Origin: Amphiduros pacificus
Lineage: Eukaryota; Annelida; Polychaeta; Phyllodocida; Hesionidae
Direction: 5' to 3'
Assembly (NCBI GenBank): GCA_949316495.1
Contig: OX439001.1
Location: 27,677,386 to 27,741,385 of the forward strand
DNA: 64,000 nt
The notes beneath the pieces are model-generated. The model did no database searches. It was not told the origin of the DNA and was given only the letters and a program-made list of their open reading frames with translations. Position numbers and translations under genes: made by a program. Below are positions 21,908-31,884 of the stretch, one piece after another; within the stretch, counting starts at the first letter, position 1, and each line of letters starts with the position of its first letter.

Positions 21908-24058
21908 ATATATGGGCTCAGCCAAGGGGAAGTGAACATTAACATGAAAAAGTGAAACTCAAAATATGTGCTTCTTTTAAATTGTACCTTATAAACTAAA
22001 AACTATAGTTTCTGAAACTGTTTTATTTTTTTCTCTACCCTTATTGGTTGCGAAATAATCACAATTTGTTTAAGACCCTATTTTGTTGGTTCATTTTGCT
22101 GTCTGTCGTCGTTTTTCTATCAATTTAGAAAATATGGTGTATTTTATTAGAAATCACATGCAAAGTAGTGGAAATGGGACTTTAATAAAGTTGAGATGCT
22201 ATGTTATCATGATTTAAAGTCAAATTCTTGGCACACAAGTCTAAAGATGTTTTGGGGGGAAAACTTTAAAATATGAATTTGTCCCTCCGTTACATGTCCC
22301 TCCGTTACAAAAAATATTGAAATTTTTACCTCATACTATAATGCATATCACAAGGAATGTAAAACTTTCTAGAAGTAAGGTGCTTATAGTGAAGTATCAT
22401 AACCTTCTGTATGCTTTATGAAACTCATTTAATTTTTGGTTGATTTTATATGAAGAAAACCTGTCCCTCCGTTACTAGTAACGGAGGGACAAATGTTCAG
22501 GTTCATGCAAGTTGTTATTATTTCAATTATTTGCCAGAAATTTTTATTTCTTAAAGTGGTTCATGTCAAGTGGAAATGGACACAAACAATTTATTTGGTT
22601 AAACATGTATTGGTTGGCTAATATGTGGTCTGTCACCTGAGAGACAATAGACACTTTATGTTTGTACTCATGCATCAATCAACATGGTCAGTGATACATA
22701 ATTCTATTTCCCTGTCTACATACTCATGTATTATAAACACTGGTTTTCAATACTGTCTGAGTTTATGGTAAAAAAAATCATATTTGTTTGCATTGGTACT
22801 TTAGTCAGAGGAAGAAAGCCACCAGCTGACCTGCACTGGGTACACAAGCTGTCCCATCAGAGACAACACAATTGCTGTTTGATAGGTGTGATTCCTTGTG
22901 ACACTATGTAACCGTTTGATCTTGTCAAAGTTTCTAATTCACCTGACAAATCCATTCTCAGGGATAATGCAGTGTTCCTGGCTTACAGTTAGGATAACAC
23001 AAGGCTAAGAACATGATGATGTAATGGAATGAGTTGTGTGTGTCATCCTTATGATGACCAAAATGACCATGATACGAAGTGGACCGCTGGACCATGTGCA
23101 TTTCATTTGATAGCTATATATTCCCTCCTCTTATCTAAAACCTGAACATAGCTGCCAATCTTAATCTTATTCAGCTACTTTCTGCCGTCATTATACCTCA
23201 TGTCCGTCATACCTTTCTGTTAATATTTTCACTTTTCACTCAGGCCTGGACATTAGCATAACCTTCAAAGCTTGGCGTCCATTTTAAGTCTTAGTCTTTA
23301 AAAACGTAAATAGTATGCATTTCTAAGCATTGTTAAACTCATATTTTCTCCAACTTGTAGATAATTTACACTTGTGGATAATTTAGATTCATAAAATGTC
23401 CAAATTCTGTCTAATGTGGCAGTTCAGTACCACGGTCACCTTTGTCACATGGTTATTTTGACCATAATCCATCCTTAGTCCTTGTGGTGTGTATTTGGTC
23501 TTTGTTACTTATGTTATTTCATTCAATTTATTCTGTAAATTTATTCTGTCAAGTCCATAAAGATTTAGCACCTAAATAGTACATGTACAGTTTGCTACAG
23601 AAGTTAATTGTTGACAAGATTACAGCTGAACATTTGTGTCCCTCCGTTACTATTTTCTGTTGTCCCTCCGTTACGACAATATGTCTTTAATAAATAAAAC
23701 AGTGTTAAGGTTATAAACTTGATATTTTGGTATTTACTACTAAGGTATGTGTAGATGATATATGATATAGTGATTTTTAAGAAAATTCATAAGAACTTTA
23801 TGTTAAGCCCATTTTGCTACATGACTCCAAAGCTGCTGTTCAAAAGTGTCCCTCCGTAACAGAAAACATATTTTGATACCATACATAAACTGTTACAGTA
23901 TGATCCTCAATACTTTGGCATATTGTAATGTTCAGTGGGCTTTGTCACAAACAATAATTAAGTATTTCTAATAATTTTGTATTTCTGGAATAAATGCATT
24001 TATGTTATGCTGTTCAGTGATGCTGTCCCTCCGTTACCGCTTGGCCGAGCCCATATAT
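21908..24058. mobile_element. inverted-repeat DNA element, 2.1 kb, with a repeated 13-mer
   Basis: The left end ATATATGGGCTCAGCCAAG (21908-21926) and the inverted right end at 24040-24058 match with a single A/G difference. Inside are eight copies of GTCCCTCCGTTAC: 22281, 22296, 22463, 22478 (inverted), 23638, 23662, 23848 (one base changed) and 24025. Copies clustered toward the two ends are typical of subterminal transposase-binding sites. No transposase frame was recognised, so it is probably non-autonomous. The superfamily was not determined. Confidence 0.6.
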
Positions 24059-24499
24059 GCATAAGAGGATTTGCTATTGATTGTCAAATTCTTAAACAAA
24101 ATGGGTCAAGAAAGTAGCCTTGATTGCAGTAAAACTCAATCATAAGGTTGATCAATGAAATTCTGAATCACACTTGTTTTAAACCATGCAAATTGGTTTC
24201 AAACCTATGAACTTAAAATGTTCAGGACGGGCAGTATTGGACTATACAAGCTGTACTCAAACATTATGTTTTAACAGAGAATTGAGTGACACTGCCACTC
24301 ACTGCACTGACAGATTATCAGATACTGGATTTGATATAAATTAACACTAAAACATCATATAAAATCTCTGCAAATGTATTAAACTTACTTTCCAATTTAG
24401 CCCCTGATGTTTATATACGGCTTAGCAGTGTTATAGAAGGTCCGTCTGTATTTCTAAACGTAATAAAATTGAGAAATAAAAACAAAAATATTGTGTTTA

Positions 24500-24590
24500 T
24501 TTCTATCCCGGAAGCTGTAACTTGTCTGATCCCGTTGCAACTAACAATCTCGTACATAACGTGACTTTAGAAGGTTGGGAAAATGGCGGG
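24500..24590 (+). promoter_or_regulatory. MRPS23 proximal promoter with ETS/NRF-2-like and YY1-like motifs
   Basis: CCGGAAG at 24508-24514, an ETS/GABP (NRF-2) core, lies about 70 bases before the start codon. The start codon sits in AAAATGGCGGG (24580-24590), which matches the YY1 type AAnATGGCGG. Both motifs are known in promoters of nuclear genes for mitochondrial and ribosomal proteins. No TATA box is seen close by. Confidence 0.4.
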
Positions 24591-27500
24591 TCCTGGGAGT
24601 CGATTGGAAAGAATTGGCACAGTGTTTTCCAGGTTCGCGTCAATTTTTATAGCATGTGTTGCTTATGACTCAGTGATTACTAGAAAGTCTCTGTAAGAAA
24701 CATCTTAGTCGCACACCCGTAGCTCTCCCCAGCATGCACACCATGGGCGATAATGTGCAAATGCAGAGAGTTGTCAGATTTTTAACAAACTTTCACTGCA
24801 GATTCCCTGATACAGATCAGATCAGGGAATCTAGTGAACAGTTAGTGATTTCCGACACGGTTTTCTGACGTTAAATACAATAACTCATGGCTCTTGGCAG
24901 ATATAGTGCGTTGAAAGTGTGCACAATTGAAGGAGTATTTGTAAATTTTATGTCTTATGAGTGGACTGACTGACAAGGTCACTATCTTGCATGCTTGGTA
25001 ACTGAACAAAGCCTTCCCACTTCTGCAATGGCTGGTGTGTAAAGTACGGACATCCGACAACAATGGATGTTAATATTCTTGAATTTTATGTTTCTGAATT
25101 TCATATTTATGAATAACTACACTTAAATTTCATATTCTTGAATTTCTATTTCTTCTGGCCACCTGAATTTTATTTTTCTGAATTTCAAATTTCATATTTC
25201 TGAACCCAAGATGCTACGGACGTGGTGAAATTTGATGGTTTTGTTCTGTTCTCGGCCAGCAAAGCGTAATGGTTAATGATATTGGGTAAATACCTTTATT
25301 TATCATTTGAAACGCAATTAAAATTGATCGGCTACGTCTGAAATCCGTTATATCAAAAATATTAAAATCTGCAATGAAAAAGATTTTACAACACGCATTT
25401 GAGGCATCTCAAGATGCCAAGGTCAAGGACGTGGAGAAATTTGAAGGTTTTGTTCTGTTCTCGACCTGCAAGGCGTATTGGGTGATAATATTGGGTAAAT
25501 ACCTTTATTTATCAAATAAAATGCAATTTAAAAGCGATCCGCTACATCCGATATCCGTTATTTTCGAAAATAACTCCATAACAAAAACTCTGTAATGAAA
25601 ACGCTTTGTTTGACACTAAGGTCAAGGAGGCTCGAGGGTTACGCTGTTCTCGACCTGCAAAGCATAATTTCTGCTAATATTAGGAAAATAATTGCATAAA
25701 TCCGTAGTGGCGGATTATCTGTTATCATTTCACGAACATCTGTTCTTATTTGGGTGTCAGCCATGTAACATTTCTCCTGGAAGTGGTAAAAAGAGGGAGC
25801 TCTCTAATGTTTGAGCAATAATAGGTGAAAGATCGGTGAACTGAATTAGCACCAGTTCCTCTGTGGTGATCCAAAGGTTGTGGTTCCAAATCCCAGCCAT
25901 GTTGAGATTGAACTCATGATACAATTTCCCATAGGAGCTGAGGTGCCTAAAGGGTTAACCTGTTGTCCTTGTAAATCTGTGATTGGGTGGGTTGTCATGT
26001 TGGTAACAAGTTAAGTCGGTCCCTAAGTGAAGTAGGCCCCCGAGAGAAGTCGATCCCTGAGAGAAGTCGGCCCCCAGATTTATGTGGCTAGATTATCAAG
26101 TTACCGGAAGGTAAGTGACGGCTACCTTGGGTTAATTAATGCCCTTCAAATAGCCTTCTCAAAGGAGATTTCATAAGTTTTGAGCCGTTACAGAGTGACT
26201 GGGGCCGGCTTCTCTTGGGGGCCAAGTTCACCTACCAACGGCGGGGCAAACTTCACTTGGGGGCCGACTTCACTTGGGGGCCGACTTCACTTGGGGGCCG
26301 ACTTCACTGGTATTCGTCATGTCAAGGACCTGCAACATGATGATTCACTGAGGCAGAACTATATCTGATACAAGTAGGTCTCATCACAAAATGACTGGAA
26401 TAATGTGGAAAGTGATATGGAACTCCAAACAAACAAATAAATATTTGGGTTTCATTCGTTTCCTGGCCATTGCTGACCAATAGTGCCATTATAGTGGTAT
26501 TTATTTTCAGTGTATCACAATAGATTTTAGTGGAATTTGATGTTTCACCAATCTGAAAAATTGGATGATTTACTTGTTAACTTCCGCAGATTATTTACAA
26601 ATAAATATTTTGTTTCAGGGTACAAGGTTTACTGAGATCTGGTGCAATCAAGCCGTCAGACAAACCTGTGTGGTATGATGTTTATGCTGCCTTCCCACCA
26701 TCATCATTAAAACCTACAAGACAAGGCCCAGTTCGAAAATTACTTTACCTTGAAGATGTAATAAGGGCGTAAGTTTTTTTTTGTTTAGAATTGTTTTTTG
26801 TGTCCTCTCTAATTATCCTTACACAATTATTTGACCTTTACATTCAGGTTTTTGAAACAAAAAAGAATTTAATTTGATATAAAAATCAATTTAAAGTAGT
26901 AAATTTGATAAAATTCAATTTAAAGTAGTAAAAAGTAAATAGTTAAATATTGTCTTTTCTTGTATAATATATTGTCAGAATAAGTAGCCACAGATATGTT
27001 CAAGCTAAAAGTACTCATTTAACAATTAAAAAACCATGCACGACTTTACACATGAATCAAATGTGGTCAGTAATTTGGTCCCCTATCATTATTTCTAGTT
27101 CAAATTCATATTAAAATCGTAACATACCAGTCAAAAAGCCTGGAAAGAGCAGACGACAATTTTACAACTTGGGGTATTCTTAGCTTTCTTTAAATGAATA
27201 TTTCATTTTCGATTGAGAAATGATCAGAAATATGTGTGTATGTAGGTAGATATGTAGGTAGGTTGGTATGTAGGTAGATATGTAGGTAGCAGTCTTCCCG
27301 ATAACCGTCCGGACCGCCGGTCCTGACCGATATTTTTTGCCATGGTCCGGCATATTTTCTGGTCAGACCTCATGTCCGACATGTATATTTGTGAAAATTC
27401 TAACTTTTCTCAAAATTTATCCCTCGACAAGTTTGGCAGTCATTTTAAAAGTAAAACGTAAATTAGACTGGTCCCCGGCCGATACCGTGTCAAGAACACT

Positions 27501-29452
27501 CTGGATAAATAGTGCGCGACACCAGTCTAAACGTAAACACGAAGTGTCAGGGATCCATCATTGCGCAATACATTAATATTTTCAATGCAAATGAATAGTG
27601 TCCGATCATTTTCGCGCCAAAAATAAGAGCCTGTCCCCGTCACTTCCGGTTTTCATAATGGCGACCTCATGTCTTATATGCGTATTTAAGCATTATTAAA
27701 CTCGCATTTTCTCAAACTTGTGCATACTTTAAACTTATTAAATGAAGGCGGACTATTGCTGACACTTGTCAGAATATTTCTATGTGTAAAATAAAACAAA
27801 GATTTTAATTATATCGCCGTTTGGGAAGCTTGTACAATGTACCTGGACAATATGAGCGTATTTACTTTTCACGCTGATATTCTTTCTTTTTTTTACGGTC
27901 TGGTAAAAATGCTTTCGGTCCGGCAAAAAAGTCAATTTTGCCGGACCAAATGTCCGTTGAAGGTCTGGTGACTACCGGGAAGACTGAGGTAGGTATGTAG
28001 GTAGATATGTAGATTGGTATGTAGGTAGATATATATTAGGTAGATATGTAGGTTGGTATGTAGGTAGGTAGATATGTAGGTTGGTATGTGGGTTTTATAA
28101 GCTGAATATCTGTCACAAGAGCGAAAATGCCGCGAAATTAAAAAGAAAAAGTATGTGTTGAAATGTTGAAGACATATTGTCTGATGTGGGTCAAAAAGTT
28201 TTGGCGAACACTGTATATATACAGTGTTCGCCAAAACTTATATATATATATATATATATATATTTGACATGAAATTGTATGTTTAAATTCATTTTAGATC
28301 AGGTATAACAGGTATAATGGAGTTCAAACTGGTTTATGTTTTACATTATAAACAGGAGATTTTACAAGACTTACGGCAATGCAACACCCATTAACATGAT
28401 GACAGAGACAGACTCATCACCATGTCAAAGGTAAGAAGACAAACATCAATCAGTGATGTAAAATGTAAATTCTATTTTGATAATCTATGTAAAAGTCTTC
28501 AAAAGGTGCAGAAAATGATTTTTTTTAAAGATGCAGAGGTCAAGGACAAAAGACTTGTTTCTCCTGAATAACAGTAATAATGGATTCATTGTGTACATAT
28601 TTACCTTTAGTCACTACATTTCCTCTTGAAATTAATTTTATTTAGGCCGAGTGCACACATCTGTTCAGGTGTTATTCAGGTCAATGGTTAAATTCATTAA
28701 AATATTCTGGTGTGAGACAGGTCAAAAATGTAAACACAAGTGCTCATTTTGAAGAAATTGCCCTCTTTCTTCTAGATTGAACAATCTCAAGTTTAGAAAA
28801 AGAGAAAAAGACTTTCCTCAATAATGTTTAGGGAATGCATTCAGACTTCACAATAAAAATCTGCTCAACATTTTGGAGATGTTGTTACCAAACCTGTTAG
28901 AAATTGCAGACATTTTTAATGTAATAATGTTTTTTTCCATGTTATATATTCCACAAGTGTAAATATTTGATCCTTCCTCTATTCATTTGTGTGTTTTACA
29001 CCAGGTTTGTAGGGAAGTATTTTGAGCTAGAGGAACAGGGTGTGAGTGTCAGTGAGCTGTTTGAGGCGACATCTGAAGCCCTCAAAGCTGAAGGACTTAA
29101 GCTCAAAACCCTACAACAAATAGAACAGGTGAAAAAGGATTTCCAATGTCTCTTTAATTTTAATTTTGATTTTGATTTTTTTATATTAAGTGACAATGTA
29201 CTCAATTTAAAACTGATTACAAATTTGAATATTCTCTGAAGTAATTATAATATTCTGTTATAGGAAAGATCAGATTTTCTCGCTGCCAGATTAAAAGCTG
29301 AGTCTGAGAAATCTGAGGAGCTACTTACAAGCCAGAAGTCAGCAAAGGAACTTTTTGGTAATGCAGCATTAAACCCTGCACAACTAGCAGACATGGAGGA
29401 TACAATCGATGACGATTTGCACTACAATCCAGCAGATGATAAAGATGGATGA
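24583..29452 (+). CDS. MRPS23: mitochondrial small-subunit ribosomal protein mS23, complete, five exons
   Basis: Exons 24583-24632, 26619-26768, 28356-28430, 29005-29128 and 29264-29452 join in phases 2, 2, 2, 0 to 196 codons with TGA at 29450-29452, giving 195 aa against 190 in human as I recall. The N-terminus MAGPGSRLERIGTVFSR matches human MAGSRLETVGSIFSR. The exon 2 segments KPVWYDVYAAFPP and YLEDVIRARFY and the exon 3/4 segment CQRFVGKYFELE match the human KPLWFDVYDAFPP, HEDRIRAKFY and CQRFVEKYTELQ. The protein is a structural component of the mitochondrial small ribosomal subunit with no catalytic site. The acidic C-terminal tail (MEDTIDDDLHYNPADDKD) is poorly conserved in the family. 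Intron 1 is about 2 kb and full of repeats; intron 2 carries a hAT-like MITE. The ATG lies within a YY1-like motif, and it is the start that matches human. Confidence 0.95.
24800..24832. repeat. 12 bp inverted repeat with 9 bp loop
   Basis: AGATTCCCTGAT and ATCAGGGAATCT face each other, forming a possible hairpin in MRPS23 intron 1. Confidence 0.6.
25205..25710. repeat. diverged tandem copies of about 200 bp (2.5 copies)
   Basis: Segments starting near 25213, 25428 and 25620 share GGACGTGG.GAAATTTGA.GG, TTTTGTTCTGTTCTCG.CC and GGGTAAATACCTTTATTTAT. They are clearly diverged and lie in MRPS23 intron 1. Confidence 0.7.
25845..26442 (+). mobile_element. tRNA-derived SINE, 5' truncated, split by a MITE
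   Basis: 25845-25999 and 26316-26442 align with the full SINE at 41060-41382: CAGTTCCTCTGTGGTGATCC near the 5' part, CACTGAGGCAGAACTATATC and AAGTAGGTCTCATCAC in the tail, then CCAAACAAACAAATAAAT. It lacks the A-box part. Confidence 0.75.
26000..26315. mobile_element. small inverted-repeat element inserted in the SINE, 316 bp
   Basis: Both borders carry the SINE bases GTCATG (25994-25999 and 26316-26321), a 6 bp target duplication. The ends hold inverted copies of GAAGTCGGCCCCC, once or more at the left (AAGTCGGTCCC, GAAGTAGGCCCCC) and three times in tandem at the right (GGGGGCCGACTTCACTT). No coding sequence. Confidence 0.65.
27233..28090. repeat. GTAG-type tandem repeat interrupted by an insertion
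   Basis: TATGTAGGTAGATATGTAGG-type repeats flank the hAT-like element on both sides (27233-27289 and 27987-28090). Confidence 0.85.
27290..27986. mobile_element. hAT-like MITE, 697 bp
   Basis: Perfect 11 bp terminal inverted repeats CAGTCTTCCCG and CGGGAAGACTG, with further inverted GGTCCGGCA-type sequence inside. CAG at the tip is usual for hAT elements. The target is a GTAG repeat, so an 8 bp duplication cannot be read cleanly. No transposase. The interior is richer in CpG than the host. Confidence 0.7.
28196..28239. repeat. 44 bp perfect palindrome, Tc1-like ends head to head
   Basis: Each arm reads out from the centre as CAGTGTTCGCCAAAACTT after a central TATATA. The arm resembles the Tc1 terminus CAGTGCTGGCCAAAA, and TA is the Tc1/mariner target. 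An AT run follows at 28240-28262. Confidence 0.7.
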
Positions 29453-29697
29453 CGTCCTTTCATATATTTTGTCCTCAGATATAATTTATAATGTTATTAT
29501 TTACAATTTATAAAGATTTGAGAATGCCTGATGTCTGAATGACATTACCAATTTTAATGAAAAGTTAATGGTCAAAAGTAGATGGACATTCAGATAAAAT
29601 TTCCACTGCAACTCAAATAACAATATTGAATACCTTTTGTTCAGATTGATTGATGTTCAGTGTTCTGATTTGCTGATGTAAATATTGTTTTGTTTTA

Positions 29698-29703
29698 AAT
29701 AAA
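29698..29703 (+). terminator. MRPS23 polyadenylation signal
   Basis: AATAAA lies 246 bases after the stop codon. It is a canonical hexamer in the expected place and gives a short 3' UTR that ends about 0.9 kb before the converging SLC9B gene. Confidence 0.6.
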
Positions 29704-30051
29704 GAACTCATGCTGTGATTGATTACCAACATATATTTGTGAATAATGTTTTTTTGAAATGGTACATATATGCCATTCTGCCTGTAACTTAACCTGGCAC
29801 TGAGCAATAGAAGTGTGCTTGTAAATCATAGCCTTGAAATTTGTTAGTGAAGGAAAATAATTTCTTTCTGATTGAATTCTTTACCAATTAATTCAGGTAT
29901 CACTAAAGGATGGTTTAGATAAGGAAGGATCTATGTGTATTTGTTGTGGATTCATAAAAATTAATTATGACAAAGCTATACAAAAAAGATGAAATCTTTA
30001 TATTGGAGTTCTTCTTGAGCAATTTGCTATATTAGAAGAATATAATAATTG

Positions 30052-30074
30052 TTTTTTTTTTTTTTTTTTTTTTT
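30052..30074. repeat. poly-T run of 23
   Basis: A homopolymer between MRPS23 and SLC9B; no SINE body was recognised next to it. Confidence 0.9.
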
Positions 30075-30558
30075 GTTGCAAACACAGAAAATATGAATAA
30101 TAATGATTTATACAGTAAACAAATATAAAATCTTCATTTTGAGCAATATGCATTTTGTAAATCTCTACCCTGACCCGAGACTTTCCTCTTTTTGCCAGGT
30201 ATGTTGGCTCAAGGGAAAAACAAGTAATGGGATTTGTTTTACTCTTTATTTCCTATTGCAATTTCATTTTATGTTTTTACACTTGTCATTCATCCACATA
30301 GTTTTTAATAATACCTTAATGGCACCAAATCCCCTTATTGGGTGGGCGTGCTGTTAAGAATTCATTTATTCACCAATTTATTCATAAATTTGCAAATCCT
30401 GTACACACTTGATTTTTTTTACTTCTCCACTTTCTTATAGTTACTGGGGCTTTACAAAAAGGTAACATCAGTATTATTTCTTTTTTAAGGAAATCTTTCT
30501 TGGTAATCATGACAGAATTTTAATTTTGACTTAAAACTAAGATCAATAAAACTTATAA

Positions 30559-30564
30559 TTTATT
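30559..30564 (-). terminator. candidate SLC9B polyadenylation signal
   Basis: AATAAA on the minus strand, about 55 bases after the SLC9B stop codon (30619-30621). Another AATAAA overlaps the stop itself (30618-30623) and could also serve. Confidence 0.4.
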
Positions 30565-30618
30565 ATTGCTCTCAGCTTAAAACACAACAAAAATTGACAT
30601 GCTCAGACAATATCTGAT

Positions 30619-31848
30619 TTATTGATTTATTTCTTGAGAGCTGTCCTTTTGCAGCTGTTTTGGAACAAGTTCCACATCTTGTTTACTTCTTTGCAGCAGT
30701 TTGGGTGCAGTTAGAGCAATCGCCGCAGCCCCAAGTGGCGCTGTGATGAGGATAGATAACACTGCCAGTGACAGCACCTATCAAAAAACATGCTTTTAGA
30801 AATATACTTTAATAGTTGGATTTCTATTTTACCCTTAAATATAATTTGGAGTATCGTTTCAATAAAATTGGAGTAGTAAACAGTTTTCATAGACATTAAT
30901 AACGACCCAGCCCGTCACATGATAATCTCATGGCATTCTGATTGAAATCTCAGAAACTTGTGGGCAGCCAGATAACCACGTCTTTCTGACGTGATTTTCA
31001 AGACATGAATTTCTGGACCAGTTTACGATGTGATTGAGACGTGATTTTCAAGACATGAATTTCTGGTTTAGTTTATGACACGGCAGAGATGAGTTTTGCG
31101 GGCATGATTATCAAGACGTGATTTTTCCAGTTTAAGACATGGATTTCTGATCCAGTTTAAGTTATAGTCAAGAGGTGATGTAGATAATTTTTTTTAATGA
31201 AAATGATTAAATCCTCGGGTTTTTAATAATGAACTGTGAATGGTGAATAAGTAACAAACTACCTGCAGACCAAGCTTCACCTGAGGGTCACTGTCTGGGT
31301 CCTCACTGTGTTGTCTTGCCATGTCCAGTGCCACTGGGCCGATGGCAGCCTGCAATCAGACAGCAACATAACCAACCTACTGCCAGGCCATTAGAAAGAT
31401 GGCGTTAAATCCATTCATCCAGACGGACCAATGTCACATATGTTTGCGAGAATTTAAAGCTTAGCTATTGCATATTCACCTTGACAACATATTTTCATGT
31501 TTAGAATACTAGGTTTTTTTACGAAAATTATATTTGATATGAATATTGAAAACAGAATTCTTTATTAGACATTGACAGATTTGTCATGTTAGGTTTTACA
31601 AGCAAAGGCACAATGGCTTAGGTCCGACAACCGATATACATTTGGTGTTGTAATACACTTCCGGTGTAACATTTGACCATGCTATCAAGTTTAAGAAATA
31701 TACCCTTTTCAATCAAAATCTGTTAATTCATAACCAGGGGTTTCTGGACGTGACTACCCTTAAATTCCTTTTACCCCCGTTAGTCAAGTGCAAAATATAA
31801 GGGGCGGACCATTATTCATTCAGAGGAGGTGGGGGATGGAGGTAAGTC

Positions 31849-31884
<36 letters not shown>

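Noticed and set aside
26180-26368. 62-codon frame
   Set aside because: Spans the end of a MITE and the SINE; repeats of GGGGCCGACTTCACTT create it.
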